Shown here: positions 44,815 through 53,224 of the stretch, one piece after another
Numbering within the stretch: position 1 is the stretch's first letter
How the letters are laid out: each line of letters opens with the position of its first letter
DNA from: Ruegeria discodermiae
GTDB lineage: Bacteria > Pseudomonadota > Alphaproteobacteria > Rhodobacterales > Rhodobacteraceae
Direction of reading: 5' to 3'
Length of the DNA stretch: 64,000 nt
Assembly (NCBI RefSeq): GCF_030758345.1
Contig: NZ_JAVAMO010000003.1
Coordinates: forward strand, 340,442-404,441
Made by a program: the position numbers and the translations under genes
The notes under the pieces: generated by a model
Told to the model about the DNA's origin: nothing
Database searches by the model: none
What the model saw: only the letters and a program-made list of their open reading frames with translations

Positions 44815-46161
44815 ATGACCGAGCGTTTCAACAGGATCGCAGACTTCGCCCTGCATTTGAAACCGTCGGACATCCCCGACAGCGCCCTGCATGCGGCCGC
44901 GCTCATGATGCTGGACACGCTCGGTATCGTCGCAGCCTCAACCCCGATGGAAGCCGGTGTGATCGCGCGCGACACAGCAGACTTGCTTTATGCCAGTAAT
45001 GATCCCGGTCATGCTGCAAGAATGCTGTTTGACGGGCGCAAAGTCAGCATGGCGGGTGCAGCTTATGCTGCAGCGACGCAGACCGACAATCTGGACGCGC
45101 ATGACGGGTTCAATCCGGTCAAGGGCCATATCGGCGTCGCTGTCATTCCCGCGCTTGCCGCGCTGGCACAGCATCTGCCGGATCTCAGCGGGCGCGACGC
45201 ATTGGCCGCCATCACCATCGGCTACGAGATCGCCGGGCGGGCGGGTCTGGCGCTGCATGCCTCGGTCAGCGATTACCACACGTCGGGCGCGTGGAACGCC
45301 CTTGGCGTGGCAGCGGTGGCCGCGCGGCTGCGGGGACATTCGGCGGATCAACTGCGACAGGCGCTTGGCATCGCCGAATATCATGGCCCCCGATCACAGA
45401 TGATGCGCGAGATTGCCAACCCGACCATGCTCCATGATGGCTCCGGCTGGGGCGCGATGGTCGGTATCTCTGCCGCTATCCTTGCCGAGCGCGGCTTTAC
45501 CGGCGCGCCCGCGATTACCGTCGAAGATGCCAATATAGAGCCGCATTGGAATGATCTCGGCCAAGTCTGGCAGATGGAGCAGCAATATATCAAACCCTAC
45601 CCGATCTGCCGCTGGGCGCATGCCGCCATAGATGCCGTTGCCCGCATCATGCAGGACCATGGCCTGACCCACGAGCAGATCACCCGCGCTCGGATCAACA
45701 GCTTTCACGAGGCCGCCTGCCTGTTTCCCGGCATGCCCGAAACCACGTCGCAAGCGCAGTATTCGCTGCGCTTTGCCGTTGCCAGCCAGATGGTGCATGG
45801 GCAGATCGGCGTTGCGCAGATTTCCGGGGCGGGTCTGACAGACCCGGTGGTCGCCGCCCTGATACAGCGGATCGAAGTGGCCGAAACCGAGGGTCACAAC
45901 GCCCGTTTCCCGGCCTGCCGCACCGCTGATGCAGAGGTCGAGACATCGGATGGCCAGGTGCTGCGCTCTAGCGATACGCATGCACGCGGCGGGGTGGAAG
46001 TTCCCATGTCCGAGGAGGAGATCATCGGAAAGTACATGTCCTTCGCCGCGCCCTGTCTGGGTGAGACCCGCGCGATTGCGGTCAGCGACCGTGTTTTGGG
46101 TCTAACACAGGCAGAAAGTCGCGTATCCGATCTGCTACCCCTGCTGTGTGAACCACTGTAA
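44815..46161 (+). CDS. MmgE/PrpD family protein
   Basis: The 448-aa protein belongs to the MmgE/PrpD fold (2-methylcitrate dehydratase and relatives): MLDTLGIVAASTPMEAGVI, DNLDAHDGFNPVKGHIGVAVIPA, TIGYEIAGRAGLALHA and KPYPICRWAHAAIDA are the typical segments. PrpD itself dehydrates 2-methylcitrate, but many paralogues in this position act on other substrates. There is no prpC/prpB here, so a methylcitrate role is unlikely. GGGAGAA precedes the ATG. Third gene of the aminotransferase-oxidoreductase cluster. Confidence 0.87.
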   Translation: MTERFNRIADFALHLKPSDIPDSALHAAALMMLDTLGIVAASTPMEAGVIARDTADLLYASNDPGHAARMLFDGRKVSMAGAAYAAATQTDNLDAHDGFNPVKGHIGVAVIPALAALAQHLPDLSGRDALAAITIGYEIAGRAGLALHASVSDYHTSGAWNALGVAAVAARLRGHSADQLRQALGIAEYHGPRSQMMREIANPTMLHDGSGWGAMVGISAAILAERGFTGAPAITVEDANIEPHWNDLGQVWQMEQQYIKPYPICRWAHAAIDAVARIMQDHGLTHEQITRARINSFHEAACLFPGMPETTSQAQYSLRFAVASQMVHGQIGVAQISGAGLTDPVVAALIQRIEVAETEGHNARFPACRTADAEVETSDGQVLRSSDTHARGGVEVPMSEEEIIGKYMSFAAPCLGETRAIAVSDRVLGLTQAESRVSDLLPLLCEPL

Positions 46162-46167
46162 GCGCGC

Positions 46168-46968
46168 TCAATCGCTGGCGGTTTCAGGCGGGTTCGGGAT
46201 GGAGAGATAGGCCTCACGCGGGATGCGGGTGATCCCTTTCAGCCCCAGAAGGCGGCGATCAGCATCGTCCAATAGCGATATGGCAACTTGCACCGCGTCA
46301 AAGATCCTATCGGCGGGTTGTCCCTTTGCCGTAATCAGCGGCAGGCCCGGGGTCGGCTCTGTCTGGTCCAAAACGCGCAGCTTTTCCGCAAAAGGCTCAT
46401 GAGCCTTGATCAACCGCCAGCTCACCGCATCCAGCGCGGCGATATCGGCTTTGCCCTCGTCAACAGCGCGCGCCGAGTTCAGATGGCTATGGGTGTGCAG
46501 CCTGTGTTCGAACCAGAAGTCTCGCGTCATTGTATGCGCAAACGGCGCGGCATAGCCGGATTGCGAAAAACTCTCATTGAAAGCGAATATCGCGGCCTCG
46601 AAGGCCTCGACCCGGTTCCGGCTGTCATCCGCGCGCACAACCAGCACAGAGCGGTAATAACCGAGCGCACAGCCTTCAACCCCGAAGTCAGGCGTTCCGA
46701 CCAGTTCGACCTTGTCCTTCAGCCAGAGACGATAGGGCATGCCACAGGTCTGGCTCAGCACCAGTTCCGGATCGGTCCAGACCGCAAATTCTTCGGCCTC
46801 CTGAGACAATTCCTGCGGAGCGGTGACGCCTGACAAGGCAAGATTGGCCCGTATCAGACCCCAATACCGGGCAATCGCCCCGTCCAACTCGGGACGCCGA
46901 TACATCATCAGGCTGGCGATCATCGTGGCAAACGGCTCCTGTCTGGTCATCGCCGGATCGCTCGCCAT
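46168..46968 (-). CDS. PhnD-like substrate-binding-fold protein without signal peptide
   Basis: The 266-aa protein starts MASDPAMTRQEPFATMIASL and has the phosphonate/phosphite/thiamine-type periplasmic binding fold (GTPDFGVEGCALGYYRSVLVV, HTHSHLNSARAVDEGKADIAALDAVSW split over two segments). It lacks any signal peptide, unlike classical PhnD. Such soluble forms are frequent in Rhodobacterales and may be cytoplasmic sensors or precursors of unknown role. It starts three bases after the glpD stop and is therefore in the glpD operon. No permease or ATPase for it is adjacent. Confidence 0.75.
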   Translation of the reverse strand: MASDPAMTRQEPFATMIASLMMYRRPELDGAIARYWGLIRANLALSGVTAPQELSQEAEEFAVWTDPELVLSQTCGMPYRLWLKDKVELVGTPDFGVEGCALGYYRSVLVVRADDSRNRVEAFEAAIFAFNESFSQSGYAAPFAHTMTRDFWFEHRLHTHSHLNSARAVDEGKADIAALDAVSWRLIKAHEPFAEKLRVLDQTEPTPGLPLITAKGQPADRIFDAVQVAISLLDDADRRLLGLKGITRIPREAYLSIPNPPETASD

Positions 46969-46971
46969 CTG

Positions 46972-48570
46972 TCATGCGGCGTCGCCGGGCACCTCACCGT
47001 TCTGGCGCTGCTGCATCCATGCGTCAAGCTGCTCGACCTGCTCGCCACTCATCCGCAAACCCAGCTTGGTCCGCCGCCAGACCACGTCTTCGGCGCGGCG
47101 CGCATATTCATGGGTCATCATCCAGACCACTTCACGCTCGGTGAGGGTCGCACCGAAATCCTGCCCCAGATCCTCGGGGCTTTTGGCATCGCCCATTACT
47201 GCATTGGCCTCGGTGCCATAGGCCCGGACAAGACGAAATGCGTGGTAGGGGCCGAGGAACGGATAGTCCCGTGCAAGGTCACTAACCAGCCGATCAAACC
47301 CGTCCACCGGGAAATCGCCCCCCGGCAGCGGCACGCCAGCGGTCCATGGGCCTTTCGGGTTCGGCAGATGCTCGGTGATCTTCTCAAGCGCCGATTCCGC
47401 GAGCCGTCGATAGGTGGTGATCTTGCCACCGAAGACGTCTAGAACGGGCGCGCCGCCTGAGGCCTCAACCTTGAGTTTGTAATCCCGCGTCGCGGCTGTC
47501 GCCGAGCTGGCGCCGTCATCGTAAAGCGGGCGCACACCGGAATAGGTCCAGACCACATCGGCATCGCTCAGCTGGGTCTGAAAATACTGGTTAGCGAAGT
47601 TCAGCAGATAAGCCTGTTCCTCGGGCGTGCAGCGCGGCTTGTCATGGGGATCGTGATGCTCGGCATCGGTGGTGCCGATCAGGGTGAAGTCGGTTTCATA
47701 CGGGATCGCAAAGATGATCCGACCGTCTGTACCCTGAAAGAAGTAGCACTTGTCATGATCATAGAGACGCTTCGTCACGATATGGCTGCCGCGCACTAGG
47801 CGGACATCCGCGCGGCTGTTGATATGGATCTTGGTATGAATGATGTCACCGACCCATGGGCCTCCAGCGTTAACCAGCATGCGGGTATGGATGATGCGAG
47901 TTTCGCCATCGGGGGTTTCGATCGTCACATGCCACAGGTCATCCGCGCGCTTAGCGCTGAGCACCTTGGTACGGGTCATGATCTTTGCCCCGCGCGCCTC
48001 GGCATCGCGCGCGTTCAGCGCCACAAGGCGAGCATCTTCGACCCAGCAATCGGAGTATTCGTAGGCCTTTTCGAACTTGGGATTGAGCGGCTTGCCCTCA
48101 GCGCTTTCCCGCAGCCGGAGCGACGAGGTCCCCGGCAGGATTTTGCGTCCACCCAGATTGTCATAAAGGAACAGCCCCAGCCGGATCAGCCAGGCCGGTC
48201 GGCGCCCCTTCATCCAGGGCATGAAGAGGTTTAGCAGTTTCGACGTCGGCGTCTCGCTCTCAAACCGCATATCCTTGTGATAAGGCAGCACAAAGCGCAT
48301 CGGCCAGGAGATATGCGGCATCGCTTTCAGAAGCGTCTCACGCTCGATCAGTGCCTCGCGGACCAGCCGGAACTCGAAATATTCAAGATAGCGCAACCCG
48401 CCATGAAAGAGCTTGGTCGAAGCTGATGAGGTTGCCGAGGCAAGATCGTTCATCTCGGCCAGCGTCACTGAATAGCCGCGCCCGGCCGCGTCGCGTGCAA
48501 TGCCGCAGCCGTTGATGCCGCCGCCAATGATAAAAAGATCGCAAACGCCTGTCTCGCCATCTGTCGACAT
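46972..48570 (-). CDS. glpD: aerobic glycerol-3-phosphate dehydrogenase
   Basis: The 532-aa membrane-associated flavoenzyme oxidises sn-glycerol-3-phosphate to DHAP and reduces quinone. The FAD motif FIIGGGINGCGIARDAAGRG (13-32) and the STKLFHGGLRYLEYFEFRLV segment are diagnostic; IGTTDAEH and the C-terminal domain are intact. CAGGAGG lies five bases before ATG 48570, which beats the in-frame ATG at 48600. The gene is divergent from glpR, the arrangement typical for local repression. Confidence 0.95.
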   Translation of the reverse strand: MSTDGETGVCDLFIIGGGINGCGIARDAAGRGYSVTLAEMNDLASATSSASTKLFHGGLRYLEYFEFRLVREALIERETLLKAMPHISWPMRFVLPYHKDMRFESETPTSKLLNLFMPWMKGRRPAWLIRLGLFLYDNLGGRKILPGTSSLRLRESAEGKPLNPKFEKAYEYSDCWVEDARLVALNARDAEARGAKIMTRTKVLSAKRADDLWHVTIETPDGETRIIHTRMLVNAGGPWVGDIIHTKIHINSRADVRLVRGSHIVTKRLYDHDKCYFFQGTDGRIIFAIPYETDFTLIGTTDAEHHDPHDKPRCTPEEQAYLLNFANQYFQTQLSDADVVWTYSGVRPLYDDGASSATAATRDYKLKVEASGGAPVLDVFGGKITTYRRLAESALEKITEHLPNPKGPWTAGVPLPGGDFPVDGFDRLVSDLARDYPFLGPYHAFRLVRAYGTEANAVMGDAKSPEDLGQDFGATLTEREVVWMMTHEYARRAEDVVWRRTKLGLRMSGEQVEQLDAWMQQRQNGEVPGDAA

Positions 48571-48612
48571 CAGAGCCTCCTGGGCCGAATCTATTCCCAT
48601 GGCGCTCTATCT

Positions 48613-48656
48613 CAAAAAAACGAACAAAAAGGAAGATATTTGATTTCGTTTAAACG
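48613..48656. promoter_or_regulatory. AT-rich divergent glpD/glpR control region, candidate operator
   Basis: Within the 185-base divergent region, AACGAA (48619-48624) and TTCGTT (48645-48650) form an inverted pair about 20 bases apart, in a stretch of A/T tracts unlike the surrounding DNA. DeoR-type GlpR repressors bind TTCG-containing sequences, so this is the natural operator candidate. The exact protomer spacing is not proven. Confidence 0.4.
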
Positions 48657-48755
48657 CCTTTTTGCTTTATTTATGGGTCTTCTGTGATAGCAATCCGAGA
48701 AAAGCCCCGTGCAAGATGCATCAGCCACTGCGGGCTGCTGTGACAGGAGACTGAA

Positions 48756-49520
48756 TTGGCCCAGACATTCCGCCATCCCGAGATTATCGAGATCGCCCGC
48801 CGCGATGGCAAGGTCACGGTCGAAGGGCTGGCGCAGCATTTTGGCGTGACGCTGCAGACCATCAGGCGCGACCTGACCGAGTTGTCCGAGGCCGGCAAGC
48901 TGGACCGGGTGCATGGCGGGGCGGTTCTCCCCTCGGGCACAAGCAATATCGGCTATGAAGAACGGCGCGGGCTGAACCATGCGGGCAAGATCGACATCGC
49001 CCGCGCCTGCGCCGCGCGGCTGCCCAATGATTGTTCGATCTTCCTTAATATCGGCACCACGACCGAGGCAGTTGCCGGGGAACTTCTGAGCCACGAGAAC
49101 ATCCTTGTGGTGACCAACAACATGAACGTCGCCAACATTCTGGCCGCCAACCCGGGCTGTCAGGTCAATGTGACCGGTGGCACGTTGCGCCGGGCCGATG
49201 GGGGCCTTGTTGGCACCATCACCACTGATGTCATACAGCAGTTTAAGTTCGACTACGCGGTCATCGGCTGCTCAGCACTCGATCCGGACGGAGATTTGCT
49301 GGATTTCGACATTCGCGAAGTGGGCGTCAGCCGCAGCATCATTCGCCAGTCCCGACAGGTGATCTTGGTTGCCGACCACACCAAGCTGCAACGCAACGCC
49401 CCGGCGCGGATCACCACATTGGGCGCGTTGGACTGTTTCATCACCGACAGGCCAGTTTCGGCCAAGTTGAATGCGGCCTGCGCTGATTGGGGCACTGACG
49501 TTGTGATTGCAGGCGGGTGA
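48756..49520 (+). CDS. glpR: DeoR-family glycerol-3-phosphate regulon repressor
   Basis: The 254-aa protein has an N-terminal DeoR helix-turn-helix (about 20-41: VTVEGLAQHFGVTLQTIRRD) and the sugar-phosphate sensor domain with LNIGTTTEAVAGELL and VILVADHTKLQ. In E. coli and relatives, GlpR releases DNA when bound to glycerol-3-phosphate. TTG at 48756 is the start, six bases after AGGAG; ATG is not available there. Divergent from glpD, which supports the assignment. Followed by an inverted-repeat terminator. Confidence 0.92.
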   Translation: MAQTFRHPEIIEIARRDGKVTVEGLAQHFGVTLQTIRRDLTELSEAGKLDRVHGGAVLPSGTSNIGYEERRGLNHAGKIDIARACAARLPNDCSIFLNIGTTTEAVAGELLSHENILVVTNNMNVANILAANPGCQVNVTGGTLRRADGGLVGTITTDVIQQFKFDYAVIGCSALDPDGDLLDFDIREVGVSRSIIRQSRQVILVADHTKLQRNAPARITTLGALDCFITDRPVSAKLNAACADWGTDVVIAGG

Positions 49521-49541
49521 TCGGAGGGGTCCTGAAAAGTC

Positions 49542-49577
49542 AACAGGGACTGACCGGTAATTGATCAGTCCCTGTTT
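49542..49577 (+). terminator. terminator after glpR
   Basis: AACAGGGACTGA (49542-49553) pairs perfectly with TCAGTCCCTGTT (49565-49576) around an 11-base loop, followed by TTT. It lies 22 bases after the glpR stop. Confidence 0.65.
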
Positions 49578-49761
49578 GGGGAGGTGTGAGCTGGGGGCGC
49601 ATCACTTATGATACCTCTGATGACAGTGTTAACCTATTTTCCGTTGAGTCGAAAATACGGGGATTCCCGTAAGTCGGGATAATTCTTGTATCAAACAAAC
49701 AGGTTTTCCATTATTTACAAATAGTTATAGGAAAAACTCGGGCGACGGCACCAGGGCGAAA

Positions 49762-50451
49762 ATGAACAATTACAGTAGATACGCAGTATTTCACACGCCC
49801 CCGCGCGGAATACTGGCCGAAAAGGCCGCTCAATGGCTCGGCTGGGACTCGATTTCGGGCCTTACTCCGGTGCCTGCCGCGTTGGATGGGCTACCTAGTT
49901 CGAATCGCAAACTAACAGCGCGACCTAGAAAGTATGGGTTTCATGGCACATTGCGCCCACCTTTCCGTCCGGCGCAGGGTATGACCCTCGACAGTCTTCG
50001 GGACATGACAGACGATCTTGCGCGCAAATTGAGCCCAGTAACGCTGGACCGGATGTCGGTAGCCTCGCTGGGCCCGTTTTTGGCCTTTCGCCCGGGCGGT
50101 GAAACCCGACCGCTCAATGATCTGGCGGCGCAGGTCATCGAGGCGACCAATACATGGCGCGCGCCTTTGAGCGTCGAAGAGCGCGCCAAGCGCAATCCCG
50201 ACCGTCTGACCCCACAGCAGCGCGCGCTGCTGGATCAATGGGGATATCCGTTTGTGATGGAGGCGTTCCAGTTTCACATGACCCTGACCGGACCGCTGCG
50301 GCAAGATGAACAGGACCAGCTACAACCCGTGCTGGCTGGGTATTTCGAAGGCTGCGTTCCCAACCCCTACCCGATCTCCGACCTGTGCCTGATGGGCGCG
50401 GCAGAGGTTGGCAGGTTCCGACTGCTCTCGCGCCACCCTCTGGGTGGATAA
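49762..50451 (+). CDS. DUF1045 protein, 2H phosphoesterase superfamily
   Basis: The 229-aa protein has the two HxTx motifs of the 2H phosphoesterase fold: HGTL (61-64) in KYGFHGTLRPPF and HMTL (172-175) in FQFHMTLTGPL. DUF1045 proteins are usually linked to phosphonate-metabolism clusters (some in the phn operon near a ribose-bisphosphate phosphokinase), where a cyclic-phosphate hydrolysis step is expected. Here no phn genes adjoin it; the nearest phosphonate-like gene is the PhnD-like protein at 46168-46968. It is convergent with the molybdopterin subunit gene. The AT-rich 240 bases before it hold the glpR terminator and an uncharacterised promoter region. Confidence 0.85.
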   Translation: MNNYSRYAVFHTPPRGILAEKAAQWLGWDSISGLTPVPAALDGLPSSNRKLTARPRKYGFHGTLRPPFRPAQGMTLDSLRDMTDDLARKLSPVTLDRMSVASLGPFLAFRPGGETRPLNDLAAQVIEATNTWRAPLSVEERAKRNPDRLTPQQRALLDQWGYPFVMEAFQFHMTLTGPLRQDEQDQLQPVLAGYFEGCVPNPYPISDLCLMGAAEVGRFRLLSRHPLGG

Positions 50452-50486
50452 AGGCACCGCCAGCAAGGCCGACGGTGCTGTTGGCG

Positions 50487-52667
50487 TTACATGAATTCCA
50501 CGCCGTTATTGATCATCGGCAAGGCTGTGACCCGGAGCCCCGTCGCGGCAATCGCATTGGCCAGAGCCGGGGCCGAAGGCGGCGTGCCCGGCTCACCAAC
50601 GCCGGTCGGCGGTTCGGTCGAGGGTAGGATATGCACCTCGATAGCGCCGATATCCCCGATGCGCAGCGGCTCGTAATCCGGGAAGTTGGATTGATCCACC
50701 TCGCCGTCCGTCAGCGTGATCTCGTCCCGCATGGCGTGACCCAGGCCGTAGCCGATGCCACCTTCCATCTGGGCCTTGATCACATCGGGGTTCACCGCGA
50801 TGCCGCAATCGACCGCGCAGGTGACCTTTTCGATCTGCACGCCGGTGTCGGCGTCGCCCGATATCTCGACCACTTCCGCGACGTAGCTGTCAAAGGACTT
50901 GTGCACCGCGATGCCCTGCGTCCGGCCCTCGGCCGCCTTGCCCCAGCCACCCTTGTCTGCGGCCAGCTTCAGAACCCCGGCAATCCGCGCCTGATCCTTA
51001 TCGCCGCCCTCCAGCAGAGCCAGCCGGAAATCGACCGGATCGCGACCGGCGGCCTTGGCGGCCATGTCGATCATGCTTTCCATGACATAGGCCGTATGGG
51101 TATGCCCCACCGAACGCCACCACAGAACCGTTGTCGCCTTGGCCACATCGGTCAGGCCAACAAACTGACCAGGGATGTTGTAGGGCGAATCCGGGACACC
51201 TTCGATCGAGCTGTGATCGACGCCGTCATGAACGATGAAGCTTTCGAACGGGGTGCCCTTCATGATCGACTGACCGGCGATCCGGTGGTCCCAGCCAACG
51301 ATATTGCCGCTGTCGTCCAGCCCCACGCGTACCCGGTGGGCAAAAGCCGGGCGGTAATAGCCGCCGGTGATGTCATCCTCACGCGACCAGACCAGTTTCA
51401 CCGGTCGGGTCCGGTCGGTCACCGCAAAAGCGAGCGCGGCCTCTACCTGATAATCCGCGTCAGGCGTTGCACGGCGCCCAAAGGATCCGCCGGCAAACAG
51501 GGTGTTGATCTGCACCTTCTCCATCGGCAATTGCAGGATCTGCGACAGCGCCATATGCGGGCCCGTGGGCATCTGACAGCCGTCATGCAGCAGGACACCG
51601 CCATCTGCGGTCGCCTCAATAGTGCAGGTCAGTGGTTCCATCGGGGCATGGGCTAGCAGCGGGAAGTAGAATGTCTCATCCAGCACTGTTGACGCACCGT
51701 CGATCCTGGCCGCGACTTCAGCCTGATCAGTGCCCGACACGTTATACTCCGGGTCGGCAGTCACGGCGGCGATCAACTGATCGCGGATCGCGTCCGAGGA
51801 CCGCGCCTCGGCGGCCGAGAAATCCCACTCTACCGACAGTGCATCGCGCGCCTGCAATGCGGCCCAGGTGTTTTCTGCAAACACGGCAACGCTGGCCTTG
51901 TTGGGCAGTTCTGCGGCACGGATGAAGCCTTTGATGCCCTTGGCATCGGATTCGTCGAAGCTGGCGACAAGGCCGCCCATGCGCGGGCTATGTGCGATCA
52001 CGACGACCATCTGATTGTCCAGATGCAGGTCCATCGCATACATGGCCGTGCCATTGATCTTAGGCGGCGTGTCCTTGCGGCGCACATTGGCGCTGCCAAT
52101 CAGCCTGAACTCTGAGGGGTCTTTCAGGCGCGGCTCGGCTGCGGGCGTGATCCCGGCAGCGGCCCGGACAAATTCGGCCAGCGGCGCTTCGTGCCCGGCC
52201 CCCTTGATGACGCCGTCCTCTAGCGACAGCTCGGCCATATCGACATCCCAGACATTTGCGGCGGCTTGCAGCAACATGTCCCGCGCCGCAGCACCGGCTT
52301 GACGATACTGCATGAACGAGTTCGCCATGGCCGTCGATCCGCCCGTGCCCTGGAACGGACCAAAGAGCAAGTTGTTATAAGTCCCGGCATCGGAGGGCGC
52401 GAATTCATAGTCTACATCTTCGATGGGAACGCCCAGCTCCTCGGCGATCAACGTGGTTAGACCGGTCGCGGGTCCCTGTCCCTTTTCGAAATGCTTGACG
52501 ATGGCGGTGACAGTCCCGTCAGAGCTGATCTTGACGAAGGGATTGAGCATAGCGCCATCCGCATTCGCTGCGGCGATGGCCCCGTCCGGGCGGGCCCCGA
52601 CATAGAGAACGGCAACAGCGGCGGCCGCGCTTTTGAGGAACCCTCGGCGTGATGTGTTCAAGGTCAT
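50487..52667 (-). CDS. xanthine-dehydrogenase-family molybdopterin-binding subunit, Tat-exported
   Basis: The 726-aa large subunit has a twin-arginine signal (MTLNTSRRGFLKSAAAAVAV) and motifs of the molybdenum hydroxylase large chain: DETFYFPLLAHAPMEPLTC, NTLFAGGSFGRRATPDADYQ and GTPPSAPALANAIAA. It pairs with the iron-sulfur subunit encoded directly upstream, one base apart. The pair resembles isoquinoline 1-oxidoreductase (IorA/IorB) and related aldehyde or N-heterocycle hydroxylases. The real substrate is unknown. GGAGG with seven-base spacing supports ATG 52667; longer in-frame starts would overlap the Fe-S gene. Confidence 0.88.
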   Translation of the reverse strand: MTLNTSRRGFLKSAAAAVAVLYVGARPDGAIAAANADGAMLNPFVKISSDGTVTAIVKHFEKGQGPATGLTTLIAEELGVPIEDVDYEFAPSDAGTYNNLLFGPFQGTGGSTAMANSFMQYRQAGAAARDMLLQAAANVWDVDMAELSLEDGVIKGAGHEAPLAEFVRAAAGITPAAEPRLKDPSEFRLIGSANVRRKDTPPKINGTAMYAMDLHLDNQMVVVIAHSPRMGGLVASFDESDAKGIKGFIRAAELPNKASVAVFAENTWAALQARDALSVEWDFSAAEARSSDAIRDQLIAAVTADPEYNVSGTDQAEVAARIDGASTVLDETFYFPLLAHAPMEPLTCTIEATADGGVLLHDGCQMPTGPHMALSQILQLPMEKVQINTLFAGGSFGRRATPDADYQVEAALAFAVTDRTRPVKLVWSREDDITGGYYRPAFAHRVRVGLDDSGNIVGWDHRIAGQSIMKGTPFESFIVHDGVDHSSIEGVPDSPYNIPGQFVGLTDVAKATTVLWWRSVGHTHTAYVMESMIDMAAKAAGRDPVDFRLALLEGGDKDQARIAGVLKLAADKGGWGKAAEGRTQGIAVHKSFDSYVAEVVEISGDADTGVQIEKVTCAVDCGIAVNPDVIKAQMEGGIGYGLGHAMRDEITLTDGEVDQSNFPDYEPLRIGDIGAIEVHILPSTEPPTGVGEPGTPPSAPALANAIAATGLRVTALPMINNGVEFM

Positions 52668-52668
52668 A

Positions 52669-53130
52669 TCAGGCCTCCATGATATCGGATGCGCGCTGGA
52701 TCGCGGCACGGATGCGTTGGTAGGTGGCGCAGCGGCAAGCATTGCCATCCATATAGAGGTCGATCTCTTCGACGGTGGGCTTGGCATTTTCGCTCAGCAA
52801 CCCAACCGCCGACATGATCTGACCCGACTGGCAATAGCCGCATTGCACCACGTCCAGCTCGGTCCAGGCTTGCTGCACAGCGGCCGAGATATCACTGTTA
52901 AGGCCCTCAATGGTGGTGATTTCGGCATCTTCCACATCTTCGACATAGGTTTGACAGGACCGCACCGGCTCTCCATCCAGATGTACGGTACAGGCCCCGC
53001 AGGAGGCGACGCCGCAGCCGAATTTGGTGCCGGTCAGCTTCAGTTCATCGCGGATAACCCATAGCAAAGGGGTGCCCGGCTCGGCGACGACATCTCGTGT
53101 CTCGCCGTTCAATTTCAACGTCAGTGCCAT
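52669..53130 (-). CDS. 2Fe-2S iron-sulfur subunit of the molybdenum hydroxylase
   Basis: The 153-aa protein has two [2Fe-2S] sites: the plant-ferredoxin type Cys39, Cys44, Cys47, Cys59 (GCGVASCGACTVHLDG, RSCQ) and the C-terminal helical type Cys97, Cys100, Cys132, Cys134 (VQCGYCQSGQIMSA, GNACRCATYQRI). It passes electrons from the molybdopterin centre. AGGAG seven bases before ATG 53130 supports the start; the stop abuts the large-subunit gene by one base. With no cytochrome subunit in the operon, the final electron acceptor is open. Confidence 0.93.
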   Translation of the reverse strand: MALTLKLNGETRDVVAEPGTPLLWVIRDELKLTGTKFGCGVASCGACTVHLDGEPVRSCQTYVEDVEDAEITTIEGLNSDISAAVQQAWTELDVVQCGYCQSGQIMSAVGLLSENAKPTVEEIDLYMDGNACRCATYQRIRAAIQRASDIMEA

Positions 53131-53166
53131 GAGGGATCTCCTGTTCACGCTTGTTTCCCGCATCGG

Positions 53167-53184
53167 GTAAACTGGCAGGTTTAC
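53167..53184. promoter_or_regulatory. palindromic operator copy 1 (probable TetR site)
   Basis: GTAAACTGGCAGGTTTAC is an 18-bp near-perfect inverted repeat (half-site GTAAACTGG / CAGGTTTAC). It lies 37 bases upstream of the Fe-S subunit start and about 87 bases upstream of the TetR start, inside the divergent region. Confidence 0.8.
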
Positions 53185-53206
53185 TCTACTTAAGAGATGC
53201 GCGACT

Positions 53207-53224
53207 GTAAACTCACAAGTTTAC
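53207..53224. promoter_or_regulatory. palindromic operator copy 2 (probable TetR site)
   Basis: GTAAACTCACAAGTTTAC repeats the same GTAAACT-N-AGTTTAC-type palindrome, with its centre 40 bases from that of the first copy, about four helical turns. It lies about 47 bases upstream of the TetR start. Confidence 0.8.

Noticed and set aside
50454..50478. GCACCG/CGGTGC inverted repeat between the convergent DUF1045 and molybdopterin genes
   Set aside because: Only a six-base stem with a long loop and no T-run; too weak to call a terminator.
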